Assembly (NCBI RefSeq): GCF_000466385.1
Contig: NZ_KE952728.1
Coordinates: 1 to 45,853, forward strand
Source: Aneurinibacillus aneurinilyticus ATCC 12856
Lineage (GTDB): Bacteria; Bacillota; Bacilli; Aneurinibacillales; Aneurinibacillaceae
Direction: 5' to 3'
DNA length: 45,853 nucleotides
Below the pieces are notes generated by a model. The model made no database searches, was not told the DNA's origin, and was given only the letters and a program-made list of their open reading frames with translations. A program made the position numbers and the translations under genes. Below, piece after piece: positions 20,203 through 29,242 of the stretch (position 1 is its first letter; every line of letters begins with the position of its first letter).

Positions 20203-21093
20203 TATGCGCAAAAACCGTCGTACGGACATTAAACTTCCCCACACACCGATGAACGCACCAATGCCAAGAAGTATAAGGGAAATCTGTAAGGCAAGTGGAT
20301 ACATCGGTAACAGATTTAAGAAGTAGAGCGCGAGCTGCTGCTCGACGAAATCTGTTAAATATGCGTATCCAAAAGTTAAAATGGCGATCGGTAATAATGC
20401 ACCAAGAATCCCCATCAAAGCACCCTCAACAAAGAAAGGCCAACGGATAAATCCATTGGTTGCACCGACCAGCTTCATAATCTCAATTTCATGGCGACGC
20501 GCTACGATCGTCAGTTTAATCGTGTTGGCAATTAAGAACATAGCAGTAAACGCCAATGCGATAATAAATGCAATGATAACCAAACGGACAACATCGGTTA
20601 TCGCAAATAGTTTTTTCGTTGTCTGCTCAGCGTAGTTAACCTTCTTCACACCGTTGACTTTCTGAATCTTTTGAGCCAATGATCCGGTTTGCTGAGGCGT
20701 TTTTGCCTTGACGATAAACGAGTCAGGCAACGGATTCTCTTTTTCCAGTCCATTGAACAATACGCCTTTCTCACCAAAGCTTTTTTTCAAGTTCTGAAGA
20801 CCTTCCGCTTTGGGAATAAACGTCACTTCAGCCGCATCAGACAATTTTTTAAGCTCGCCTTCTACCTTTTTCACCGTAGCCTGATCAGCCGTTACGTCAA
20901 GTGAAACGCGAATCTCAACCTGCTTCTCTACGGTCTGGACAAGGTGCTGAATATTCATTGCCAACAATAAAAAGACGCCGAGAATTAACAGCGTAATCGT
21001 AACTGCACTCACTGAAGCAAATGTCATCCAGCCGTTCCGGCCCAGATTCTTGAACCCTTCTCGCAGATGACGGGTAATCGTGCTAGTCTTCAT
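20200..21093 (-). CDS. ftsX: Cell-division ABC transporter permease FtsX
   Basis: Membrane partner of FtsE; the complex does not transport but passes ATP-driven conformational change to a periplasmic or external wall hydrolase. The 297-residue protein has the FtsX layout: a short cytoplasmic start with FKNLGRNGWMTFASV, one membrane segment (about 23-45), a large extracellular domain, and three C-terminal membrane segments. The ATG at 21093 lies 11 bases inside ftsE and has AGGGGGA upstream; the frame to 21147 is an ftsE shadow. The overlap implies coupled translation. Confidence 0.96.
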   Translation of the reverse strand: MKTSTITRHLREGFKNLGRNGWMTFASVSAVTITLLILGVFLLLAMNIQHLVQTVEKQVEIRVSLDVTADQATVKKVEGELKKLSDAAEVTFIPKAEGLQNLKKSFGEKGVLFNGLEKENPLPDSFIVKAKTPQQTGSLAQKIQKVNGVKKVNYAEQTTKKLFAITDVVRLVIIAFIIALAFTAMFLIANTIKLTIVARRHEIEIMKLVGATNGFIRWPFFVEGALMGILGALLPIAILTFGYAYLTDFVEQQLALYFLNLLPMYPLALQISLILLGIGAFIGVWGSLMSVRRFLRI

Positions 21094-21775
21094 AGCCGTA
21101 TTCCCCCTTCTGCTCGTCCCGTGCGATCCGTCCCGCTTCAATGGCAATTACGCGCTTGCGAACATTGTTTACGATTTCTTTGTTATGGGTTGCCATAATA
21201 ACGGTCGTACCCCGCTTGTTGATATCAAGCAACGTTTCCATAATATCCATCGATGTTTCCGGGTCCAGATTACCGGTTGGCTCATCCGCAATAATTAAAT
21301 CCGGATTGTTTACAATCGCACGGGCAATTGCCACGCGTTGTTGCTCCCCGCCAGATAGCTGGTCCGGTAACGAACGTGCTTTATGTTTAAGCCTTACAAG
21401 CTCAAGCACTTCCATTACACGCGGCTTGATCTCCTTCTTTGACGCTTCGATAACTTCCATAGCAAATGCGACGTTTTCATAGACTGTGAGCTTCGGAAGC
21501 AGCTTAAAGTCCTGAAATACGACACCAATCTTACGTCGCATATGAGGAATGTATCGCTCTTTCAATCGGCTAATGTGAGAGCCATTGATAACGATTTCTC
21601 CTTTCGTCGGCTTCTCTTCGCGGTACATCAACTTAATAAACGTCGATTTTCCGGCACCGCTTGGACCGACGACATAAACGAATTCGCCGCCTTTAATATG
21701 GACGTCAATTCCCTGGAGTGCTACGGTTCCGTTCGGATACGTTTTCCATACATCCTGCATTTCTATCAAACACAT
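21083..21775 (-). CDS. ftsE: Cell-division ATP-binding protein FtsE
   Basis: Cytoplasmic ATPase of the FtsEX complex. The protein (230 residues from the ATG) shows Walker [10 protein letters not shown] near 39-47, [21 protein letters not shown] (Q-loop), the signature LSGGEQQR, Walker B LIIADEP, and the H-loop ATHNKE. A GTG at 21778 directly precedes the ATG, and either could start; the ribosome binding site is weak (GGGTG overlaps it). Upstream lie two extended -10 elements and two Spo0A-like sites. A terminator isolates it from argH. Confidence 0.97.
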   Translation of the reverse strand: MCLIEMQDVWKTYPNGTVALQGIDVHIKGGEFVYVVGPSGAGKSTFIKLMYREEKPTKGEIVINGSHISRLKERYIPHMRRKIGVVFQDFKLLPKLTVYENVAFAMEVIEASKKEIKPRVMEVLELVRLKHKARSLPDQLSGGEQQRVAIARAIVNNPDLIIADEPTGNLDPETSMDIMETLLDINKRGTTVIMATHNKEIVNNVRKRVIAIEAGRIARDEQKGEYGYED

Positions 21776-21844
21776 CACCCAAACTACAATTTTTTTCTAT
21801 TATTTCCGTGGAAATGACACCATTCAACAATAAACACCTTTTCT

Positions 21845-21897
21845 ATTATACCACTTGTCGAGCAAAACGCATGAATTATAGCACATTATTTTCGACA
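21845..21897 (-). promoter_or_regulatory. ftsE promoter region with extended -10 elements and Spo0A-like boxes
   Basis: On the minus strand TGCTATAAT (21875-21883) and TGGTATAAT (21845-21853) are extended -10 elements without good -35 boxes. TGTCGAA at 21891-21897 (minus) matches the 0A-box core, and a second TTGTCGA on the plus strand at 21855-21861 makes an inverted pair with it. This suggests control by Spo0A, by inference only. Confidence 0.55.
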
Positions 21898-21904
21898 ATT
21901 TTCC

Positions 21905-21942
21905 TGCAAAAAAACATCCCCTTCTTTATAAAAGGGGATGAA
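21905..21942 (-). terminator. Intrinsic terminator of argGH
   Basis: On the minus strand CATCCCCTT, a short loop, AAGGGGATG, then seven T residues. It lies about 50 bases after argH. Confidence 0.9.
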
Positions 21943-21989
21943 CTCAATGATAATCTTTATTTCTCTCATATACTTTCATTTTTTCCGTT

Positions 21990-23414
21990 TTACAGAAGGT
22001 GAACGTCGATTCTTTGCAAGTGATCTTCAACCCATTGCTGTGTATGCGTAAGCGAAACAGCTGCATTCGCTACCTGAATTTCCACCTGATTTTTTGCCGT
22101 ACCGCCCAGTACGTTCCGGGCATTAACGACATTCTCGGGGTCAAGAGCCGTATAAATATCCGCTTCAAACAGCTCGGAGAACTGTTTGTATTCATCCAGG
22201 CTCAGATCAAGTAGGTATTTTCCTTGCTCAATACAGTACAGTACGCTTTTTCCGACCACTTCATGCGCCTGACGAAACGGCAATCCTTTGCCGACGAGAT
22301 AGTCTGCCAAATCGGTTGCATTGGAGAAATCCCGCGCTACAGCTTGACGCATATTGTCTTTCTTCACCTTCATTGTACGGATCATCGGTGCAAACAAAGA
22401 CAATGCGCCATGCAAAGTTGCAACTGTATCGAACATACCTTCTTTATCCTCTTGCATATCTTTGTTATATGCCAGCGGTAAACCTTTCAGAACGGTCAAG
22501 AGGCCGACAAGGTTCCCATATACACGTCCCGTTTTGCCGCGAACAAGCTCAGCAACATCCGGATTTTTCTTCTGCGGCATAATGCTCGAACCCGTACAAA
22601 ATGCGTCATCCAATTCCACAAAGTCAAACTCATCGCTCATCCACAGAATAAACTCTTCACACAAACGTGATAGATGCGCCATGAGCAGCGATGCATTCGA
22701 TAAGAATTCAACAATAAAATCACGGTCACTAACCGCATCCAGGCTGTTCGTATAAACCGCATCGAATTTAAGTAATTCAGCTACATATTCGCGATCGATT
22801 GGAAATGTCGTACCTGCTAGTGCGCCCGCGCCCAACGGCAGAATATTGATGCGTTTCCAGCTATCCATCAACCGTTCCGCATCACGCTGCAACATAGAGT
22901 AGTAAGCCATCAGATGATGGGCAAACAGGATAGGCTGCGCACGTTGCAAATGCGTATAGCCAGGGAGAATCGTATCCGTATTAGCTTGCGCTTGCTCCAA
23001 TAGCGCTTCCTGCACTTTGGCAACCAGGTCAACGATTTCGACGACGCGTGCTCGAAGATACAAATGCATGTCAGTAGCTACCTGATCATTACGGCTACGT
23101 CCGGTGTGCAATTTGCCTCCGACGGCCCCGACCTGCTCAAGCAGCAATCTTTCAACATTCATATGTACATCTTCATTTTCTATGGTAAACTCGACATCTC
23201 CTGCTTCGATCAAAGCGGCGACCCGCTTAAGTCCGTCCGCGATAGTTGATGCTTCTTCTTCGCTAATGATGCCACACTTACCGAGCATCGATACATGCGC
23301 TAGACTTCCGGTAATGTCCTCTCTCCACAATTGTTGATCGAACTGGATGGATGCTGTGTATTCTTCTACGAGTTTATCCGTTGCTTTGGTGAACCTGCCG
23401 CCCCATAACTTCAT
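21990..23414 (-). CDS. argH: Argininosuccinate lyase
   Basis: Splits argininosuccinate into arginine and fumarate, the last step of arginine synthesis. The 474-residue protein starts [20 protein letters not shown] and has the fumarase/ASL signature [12 protein letters not shown] near 277-288, with the catalytic serine loop, plus SRNDQVATD and [11 protein letters not shown]. The ATG at 23414 has AAGGGGGA upstream; an in-frame ATG at 23441 has none. It lies 81 bases after argG and is followed by a strong terminator. Confidence 0.98.
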   Translation of the reverse strand: MKLWGGRFTKATDKLVEEYTASIQFDQQLWREDITGSLAHVSMLGKCGIISEEEASTIADGLKRVAALIEAGDVEFTIENEDVHMNVERLLLEQVGAVGGKLHTGRSRNDQVATDMHLYLRARVVEIVDLVAKVQEALLEQAQANTDTILPGYTHLQRAQPILFAHHLMAYYSMLQRDAERLMDSWKRINILPLGAGALAGTTFPIDREYVAELLKFDAVYTNSLDAVSDRDFIVEFLSNASLLMAHLSRLCEEFILWMSDEFDFVELDDAFCTGSSIMPQKKNPDVAELVRGKTGRVYGNLVGLLTVLKGLPLAYNKDMQEDKEGMFDTVATLHGALSLFAPMIRTMKVKKDNMRQAVARDFSNATDLADYLVGKGLPFRQAHEVVGKSVLYCIEQGKYLLDLSLDEYKQFSELFEADIYTALDPENVVNARNVLGGTAKNQVEIQVANAAVSLTHTQQWVEDHLQRIDVHLL

Positions 23415-23495
23415 GAATATAGGCGTTCCCCCTTCCGGCATCCCGGACAGGAGAACGCCTCCCTCCTCTCTGACTGCTTTTTCCGTTCTATGCGA

Positions 23496-24752
23496 TTACG
23501 CTTGCTTGATCGCTTCTTTTTTATCAATTACAACCGCCTTTGGCGTATGATCCAACTGTTCTTTGTTCGTTTGTACGAAAACTTTTGTCTGCAAACCCCA
23601 TAGCTTAACAAAACCGATAGCTGCTTGATGGTCAAATGTATCTTCTGTTCCATACGTAGCCAGATTCTCATCATACAGAGACGAAGCCGATTTTCTTCCG
23701 ACTACGATAGCATGGCCTTTGAACAGCTTTACGCGAATAGTACCTGTTACGAACTTTTGCGTTTCTTCCACGAATGCGTGTAATGCATCCATAATAGGCG
23801 AGAACCACAGACCTTCATAAATGACCTGGGAGATTTTTTGTTCTACAATCGGCTTGAATTGCGCCACTTCACGTGGCTGTGTTAAGAACTCCAGCTCACG
23901 ATGTGCCAGAATAAGCGTAATGGCACCTGGGGCTTCATACACTTCACGCGATTTGATTCCGACCAGACGATTCTCCACATGGTCGATACGGCCCACTCCA
24001 TGCTTGCCCGCGATTTCATTAAGTTCAAGAATCATTTCCGATAGCTTCATTTGCTGACCATTCAACGCAACCGGCTTACCTTGAACGAATTCGATTTCGA
24101 TTTCTTCCGGTACATCCGGCGTATCTTCAAGGTGGTTCGTCAGGTCATACGCGCCCTTCGGCGGTTCATTCCATGGATTTTCCAGCTCGCCACACTCACA
24201 TGCACGTCCCCACAAGTTCTGGTCAATACTATACGGATTATCCAGATTAACCGGGATTGGAATATTGTGTTCTTCCGCATATTTAATCTCTTCATCGCGG
24301 CTCATACCCCATTCACGTACTGGTGCCACGATTTTGAGATCCGGATTCAACGCCGTGATAGAAACGTCAAAACGCACCTGATCATTTCCTTTACCCGTGC
24401 AACCATGCGCTACAGCTACAGCCCCCTCTTCTTGTGCAATGTCTACGAGCACTTTAGAGATTAGTGGTCGAGATAGCGCAGATACAACCGGATATTTGCC
24501 TTCGTACATAGCGTTTGCTTTCAATGCTGGCAAAACAAATTCATCAGCAAACAAATCCTTGGCATCTACTACATATGATTTAATCGCTCCAACTTGCAGA
24601 GCCTTATCGCGGACAAAATCGAGGTCTTTGCCTTCGCCGACGTCCAGCGCTACCGCGATAACGTCATAATTATATGTTTCTTGAAGCCATTTAATTGCTA
24701 CAGATGTATCTAAACCGCCTGAATAGGCCAAAACCACTTTTTCTTTTGCCAT
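23496..24752 (-). CDS. argG: Argininosuccinate synthase
   Basis: Joins citrulline and aspartate with ATP to give argininosuccinate. The 418-residue protein has the ATP PP-loop [10 protein letters not shown] at about 9-18, [12 protein letters not shown] near 115-126 and [10 protein letters not shown]. Translation starts at the ATG at 24752 with AAGGA eight bases upstream; the ORF extension to 24782 is not family-like. The promoter just upstream has its -35 inside an ARG-box-like dyad, so ArgR should repress it. It forms a two-gene unit with argH, apart from the larger arg operon. Confidence 0.98.
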   Translation of the reverse strand: MAKEKVVLAYSGGLDTSVAIKWLQETYNYDVIAVALDVGEGKDLDFVRDKALQVGAIKSYVVDAKDLFADEFVLPALKANAMYEGKYPVVSALSRPLISKVLVDIAQEEGAVAVAHGCTGKGNDQVRFDVSITALNPDLKIVAPVREWGMSRDEEIKYAEEHNIPIPVNLDNPYSIDQNLWGRACECGELENPWNEPPKGAYDLTNHLEDTPDVPEEIEIEFVQGKPVALNGQQMKLSEMILELNEIAGKHGVGRIDHVENRLVGIKSREVYEAPGAITLILAHRELEFLTQPREVAQFKPIVEQKISQVIYEGLWFSPIMDALHAFVEETQKFVTGTIRVKLFKGHAIVVGRKSASSLYDENLATYGTEDTFDHQAAIGFVKLWGLQTKVFVQTNKEQLDHTPKAVVIDKKEAIKQA

Positions 24753-24803
24753 AATGTAAATCCTTCCCTTCGTGTCTCGCACACAATTTATTTTCTATGC
24801 AAC

Positions 24804-24832
24804 ATTATGCATCTTTATTAATAAAAATTCAA
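24804..24832 (-). promoter_or_regulatory. argG promoter overlapping an ARG box
   Basis: Minus strand: TTGAAT (24827-24832), 17 bases, CATAAT (24804-24809). TGAATTTTTATTAA, close to the ARG-box consensus TGAATWWWWATTCA, begins within the -35. A second dyad TGCATAATGTTGCATA covers the -10. Confidence 0.75.
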
Positions 24833-24884
24833 TACCTTTTTTAAAAAAAGATTGTGTGACAGAGAAAAACTTACGTCTGGTCCA

Positions 24885-27371
24885 TCAGCTCTTTTCTTCT
24901 TTTTCAGATTCGATAAGCTTCTGCATAGCCTGAGCGTCCACGTCAATAACCAGATCGGCTGTGTCTTCTTTAATGGAAGAGAACATCTGTGCAAGGCGTC
25001 TGCTAACTTCTCCAAACAATGTTCCCTGCTCATACCCATCGCGTTTGTCGGAAGTTCCGGCACACACACCGGTCAAGATTTCAATCCCTTCCTCAATGGT
25101 ACGCACCTGCCAAATATGAAATTGTCCGGCACGAACCGCTTCGACGACTTCTGGACGCAACATCAAGTTTTTGACGTTTTGATGCGGAATGATAACACCC
25201 TGCTCCCCATTTAAGCCGAGCGCCTGGCACACCATGAAAAAGCCTTCGATCTTTTCATTTACACCACCGATTGGCTGAATTTCACCGAACTGATTAACTG
25301 AACCTGTAACAGCAATCCCCTGTCGAATCGGAATATCCGAAAGGGAAGACAGAAGGGCATACAATTCGGTGCTGGAGGCGCTATCTCCATCAATTCGACT
25401 GTACGTCTGTTCAAATGTAATACTTGCTGACAACGGCAACGGCTTATCCTGTGCAAAATTTCCTGCCAGATATCCGCTCAAAATAAGCAATCCCTTATGG
25501 TGGAACTGCCCACTCAGCGATGTTTCACGTTCAATATTAATAATCCCCTGGCGTCCGATAAATGTACGTGCGGTAATTCGATGCGGCTGACCAAATGCAT
25601 AATCGCCTGTCTGCAGCACAGCTAATCCATTAATCTGGCCCACCTTCTCTCCATCAACATCGACCATAATCGTTCCTTCTTCGATAAGTTCCCGCAGCTT
25701 CTCATCCATGTGATTGGCACGGTACTCCTGCTCTTCGAGCGCCTGGCGGACATGCTCCGCCATCACAATAGATGCGCTCGCTTCTTCCGCCCAGAAGCTC
25801 GCTTCCACCAGCAAACGAGAAAGATTATGAAAGTTCGTTGTCAGCTTGCGTTGATCGCCTGCCAGTCGCGTACCATAGTCCAGTAGCGCTGCCAAGGCGG
25901 AACGGTGAAATGGAAGCAGCTTCTCTTTTTCGCAATAGCTTCGGACGAATGCGGCAAATTCATGATAATGCCGTTCACCTTTCCTCATATCCGTGTCGAA
26001 TTCAACTTTTACCTTAAACAGCTTCGGAAAGTCTTCATCCAATTCTGACAACACATGATGAATATGTGGGCTTCCAAGCAGAATAACTTTTACATCCAGC
26101 GGAATTGCTTCTGGTTTCAGACTGCTTGTCGCAACCAATCCGTGCTCTTCCGATGCGTTCTCAATACGTATGCTTCCGGTTTTTAGCATCCGCTTCAGCA
26201 CATGCCAGGATAGGGGATTGCGCAACAACTCCGCAATCTGTACGAGTAAGTATCCACCGTTTGCCATGTGTAGCGCACCCGGCTTAATCATCGTGAAATC
26301 CGTCGTCATCGTACCAAACGTACTGCGATATTCTACTCGACCGAACAAATTGTAATACGTAGGATTACTCTCAAATACAACCGGTGCTCCTGATAGTTTA
26401 TCATTATCTACAAGCAGGTTCACTTTATAGCGCAACAAATTATTCTCTTCATTACGCTGCAGCAGACGGGCCATTGGATTAACTTCGCCAGTTTCTTCTT
26501 TAAAAAAACCATGATTCTGAGCCACATCTTCTTCATACTCTCGAAGATATTTTTGCACCTTCTCATCTGTATAGACATCAATCATCGGTTGAAACAATGG
26601 GGTCAGCGCCTGACGGACCGATTCCTTATCGAGCTGAGTAATCTCCTGCTCAACTTCTTTTTCCAACAATTGAATCTGTCTCACAGATTCGCTAACGTGT
26701 TGTTCCAAACGTTTACTCTTCTCTTTAATCTCCTGACGCGACACCTCGGGCAACCGACTGAATTCTTCGTTGCTAATTGGCTTACCGAATAACAGAGGAA
26801 TCGTCGCAATACCGCCTTCGCCCGTACGCTCCAGCGAAAAATTCAGCTCACGTGCAAGCTCGTCCAGTTCCTTCCACCGTTCCTGGGCCTTCTTTTCAAA
26901 GTCTTGCATCCGCTCGCGGCGGCTTTTCTGATACTCTTCTCCAGCAAATGTTTTCCTGATTTCCCGTTCGATGTCCTGCAACAGTGTATCCATACGCATC
27001 TTGAATTCTTTTCCCTCACCTGCCGGAAATGACAGCGCAAGCGGATGATCAGGATACGAAAAATTATATACATAGCACCAGTCCTCAGGCATCGGTTTCC
27101 CCTTGGCCGCCTGCTTTGCTTTGGCCTGGGTATAGGTAGCCTTTCCGGTACCTGGAGGCCCTGCCACATACAAATTATAGCCTGCCTTTCTTATCTTCAG
27201 ACCAAATTCCATCGCATGTACAGCACGGTCTTGTCCAATGATTCCTTCCTTCAGTGGTTCAACCTGCTCCGTCGTTTCACACGGGAAGGCTTCAGGAGGT
27301 GTTGAGGCATGCAATTGTGCTATCGGCACTTTTCTCTTTTCAAGTTCTTCGTTTGGAATTGGTTTCCACAT
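24885..27371 (-). CDS. Lon-family ATP-dependent protease, YcbZ/LonC-like
   Basis: A soluble Lon-related protease of the Pfam AAA_32/Lon_C type, not the main LonA. The 828 residues show Walker A GPPGTGKA at 71-78, a long helical insertion (about 125-300), the AAA core with KPGALHMANGGYLL, and the Lon catalytic domain with Ser664 in GDSAS and Lys707 in GGVNEKIEG. The 43-residue Ser-Lys spacing equals that of E. coli Lon. The N-terminal substrate domain of LonA is absent. AAAGGG lies before the ATG. It stands alone, divergent from the DnaA-domain-I gene. Substrates are unknown. Confidence 0.88.
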   Translation of the reverse strand: MWKPIPNEELEKRKVPIAQLHASTPPEAFPCETTEQVEPLKEGIIGQDRAVHAMEFGLKIRKAGYNLYVAGPPGTGKATYTQAKAKQAAKGKPMPEDWCYVYNFSYPDHPLALSFPAGEGKEFKMRMDTLLQDIEREIRKTFAGEEYQKSRRERMQDFEKKAQERWKELDELARELNFSLERTGEGGIATIPLLFGKPISNEEFSRLPEVSRQEIKEKSKRLEQHVSESVRQIQLLEKEVEQEITQLDKESVRQALTPLFQPMIDVYTDEKVQKYLREYEEDVAQNHGFFKEETGEVNPMARLLQRNEENNLLRYKVNLLVDNDKLSGAPVVFESNPTYYNLFGRVEYRSTFGTMTTDFTMIKPGALHMANGGYLLVQIAELLRNPLSWHVLKRMLKTGSIRIENASEEHGLVATSSLKPEAIPLDVKVILLGSPHIHHVLSELDEDFPKLFKVKVEFDTDMRKGERHYHEFAAFVRSYCEKEKLLPFHRSALAALLDYGTRLAGDQRKLTTNFHNLSRLLVEASFWAEEASASIVMAEHVRQALEEQEYRANHMDEKLRELIEEGTIMVDVDGEKVGQINGLAVLQTGDYAFGQPHRITARTFIGRQGIINIERETSLSGQFHHKGLLILSGYLAGNFAQDKPLPLSASITFEQTYSRIDGDSASSTELYALLSSLSDIPIRQGIAVTGSVNQFGEIQPIGGVNEKIEGFFMVCQALGLNGEQGVIIPHQNVKNLMLRPEVVEAVRAGQFHIWQVRTIEEGIEILTGVCAGTSDKRDGYEQGTLFGEVSRRLAQMFSSIKEDTADLVIDVDAQAMQKLIESEKEEKS

Positions 27372-27547
27372 GGCTGTTCATCCCTTTCTTCAACTCTATT
27401 ACAGCATGGGCAAAGTATGTCTTATGATAATCCAACCTTTATTTCATCATATCCAAAAAAATGTAAAACCTCTATAACATATGTGAATTTGATGGGCGGA
27501 CATATGCTAGAGATATAAGGCCAGAAAAAAATATAAAGGCCTAGGAC

Positions 27548-27573
27548 CAGACAATCTTTCCATTAGTTGTCTG
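27548..27573. repeat. Dyad in the divergent lon-like/DnaA-N intergenic region
   Basis: CAGACAA (27548-27554) and TTGTCTG (27567-27573) flank a 12-base loop. It could be an operator shared by the two divergent genes; no T-run makes it a terminator. Confidence 0.45.
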
Positions 27574-27734
27574 CACCTAAAAGGATGGACGCAATAAAAG
27601 ATATGGATAGGACAATATCGATAAGTCTTACTCTGTTTCTCACGACTTTTCTACCTTTTCCTTCACTTTCTTTCAATACAATGAGGTTTCAACCGATATG
27701 TATAGAAAATAACAGAAGCGAGGCCGAAACGCTT

Positions 27735-28202
27735 ATGAAAACGATAGAAGAAATATGGAAGGATACGCTGGAACTGCTGCAAAAAAGGATGTCCCGCTCC
27801 AGCTTTGAAACATGGATTAACGGCCTGACCGTTCAACGGTTCGATGCTAAAAAGAAAACAATTACGATTAATGCAGAAAACGAATTTACACGTCAATGGC
27901 TGGAAACGCGCCTAAAGCAGGTTCTCGAGGACGCGATGGAGGAAACAACCGGGGACAGGTATGCCGTTTCGTTTGCAGTAAAGGTTAAAACGCACATACG
28001 TTATAGCATGGAACGGGTACCGACCCGCCTTGATCCTCAGGAGGAATATCAACGTGAAAACCGCGCTCTGCTGCATGAAGTGCTCGATGAGTTGAAGTCG
28101 CTGCATCATCGCCTTGATTACTTTGAGATTGAGCTTAGTAATGTAAAAAAAGAAATGAAGGCCGTTAAAAGACCGACAAAAGTTCCTCGTCCACCTCAAT
28201 AA
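27735..28202 (+). CDS. Free-standing DnaA domain I protein with C-terminal coiled coil
   Basis: Residues 4-83 match DnaA domain I: IEEIWKDTLELLQKRMS, SFETW (23-27), NEFTRQWLETR (49-59) and EETTGDRYAV line up with the start of B. subtilis DnaA. The AAA+ and DNA-binding domains are absent. Residues about 102-144 are a Glu/Lys/Leu-rich coiled coil, and the end is basic and Pro-rich (KRPTKVPRPPQ). The frame is open back to a TTG at 27567, but that part is not family-like; I chose the ATG at 27735 with GAGG eleven bases upstream. In DnaA this domain binds other DnaA copies, DnaD and SirA, so it may modulate initiation; this role is inference. A terminator follows. Confidence 0.82.
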   Translation: MKTIEEIWKDTLELLQKRMSRSSFETWINGLTVQRFDAKKKTITINAENEFTRQWLETRLKQVLEDAMEETTGDRYAVSFAVKVKTHIRYSMERVPTRLDPQEEYQRENRALLHEVLDELKSLHHRLDYFEIELSNVKKEMKAVKRPTKVPRPPQ

Positions 28203-28244
28203 TATTCTGTTCATCATTACAAAAGCGAAAAGCCAGGACAATAG

Positions 28245-28283
28245 CAGGGCACCCCCTGTTCTATCGAATACGGGGGTGCCCTG
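28245..28283. terminator. Bidirectional terminator between DnaA-N gene and argF
   Basis: CAGGGCACCCCC (28245-28256) and GGGGGTGCCCTG (28272-28283) form a perfect 12-bp stem with a 15-base loop between two convergent genes. T-rich sequence follows on both strands, without a strict T-run. Confidence 0.8.
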
Positions 28284-28300
28284 ATTCTATATGTTTTATA

Positions 28301-29242
28301 TTATTTCATCACCGCAACCAGAATAGCTTTCTGCGCGTGCAGGCGATTCTCCGATTGGTCGAATACAACAGAACGCGGTCCATCAATAACATCTGCAGAC
28401 ACTTCTTCTCCACGATGCGCCGGAAGACAGTGCATAAAGAGTGCATCTGGTCTCGCCTTCCGCATTAGCGCCTCATTCACTTCAAATCCGGCAAACTTCT
28501 GCAAACGTTCCTGCTGTTCTGCTTCCTGCCCCATGCTTGCCCATACGTCGGTATACACAATGTCGGCTTCCGCTACCGCTTCCGCCGGGTCGGTCGTCAC
28601 CAATACATTCACACCGGTCTCATCGGCAAATGCACGCGTCATCTCTGTTACACCCGCGTCCGGCTGATAGCCTTCCGGTGAAGCTACCGCTACCTCCATA
28701 CCGACTTTTGCGGCACCGATCATAAGCGAATGCGTCATGTTGTTGCCGTCGCCTACATATGCCAGCTTCAGCCCTTCCAGTTTGCCCTTATGTTCGATAA
28801 TTGTCTGGAAATCTGCCATAACCTGACATGGGTGTTGCAGGTCGGTCAATCCGTTAATAATCGGAATCGATGCATATTCTGCCAGTTCTTTCACCATCGC
28901 ATCCGAAAACGTACGGATCATAATCCCGTCAATATAGCGGGACAGTACTTGCGCCGTATCCGAAATCGGTTCACCACGGCCAATTTGCAGGTCACGGCCA
29001 CTCATGAACATTGCCATGCCACCTAATTGGTACATTCCTACTTCGAAGGAGACACGCGTACGGGTCGAGGCTTTATCGAAAATCATTCCCAGGGTTTTGC
29101 CTTGCAGGTGCGGATGTGGAATGCCCTGTTTTTGCTCCTCTTTCAGCTTTGCAGCCAAATCGAGCAAATACAGAATTTCTTCTTTTGAATAATCGGAGAG
29201 ACAAAGAAAATCTTTTCCCTTCAATTGATCTACTGCTATCAT
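28301..29242 (-). CDS. argF: Ornithine carbamoyltransferase
   Basis: Makes citrulline from ornithine and carbamoyl phosphate. The 313-residue protein has the carbamoyl-phosphate motif STRTRVSFE (about 58-66), HPCQ near 133 and the HCLP motif near 270. The ATG shares its A with the carB stop (TAATG), and AAGGAG lies 11 bases upstream. It is the last gene of the arg operon, directly after the enzyme that supplies carbamoyl phosphate, as in B. subtilis. The product is anabolic by context. Confidence 0.97.
   Translation of the reverse strand: MIAVDQLKGKDFLCLSDYSKEEILYLLDLAAKLKEEQKQGIPHPHLQGKTLGMIFDKASTRTRVSFEVGMYQLGGMAMFMSGRDLQIGRGEPISDTAQVLSRYIDGIMIRTFSDAMVKELAEYASIPIINGLTDLQHPCQVMADFQTIIEHKGKLEGLKLAYVGDGNNMTHSLMIGAAKVGMEVAVASPEGYQPDAGVTEMTRAFADETGVNVLVTTDPAEAVAEADIVYTDVWASMGQEAEQQERLQKFAGFEVNEALMRKARPDALFMHCLPAHRGEEVSADVIDGPRSVVFDQSENRLHAQKAILVAVMK

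Noticed and set aside
27567-27734. N-terminal extension of the DnaA-domain-I frame (56 residues, hydrophobic)
   Set aside because: It begins with TTG without a ribosome binding site, is not DnaA-like, and is better explained as leader DNA.
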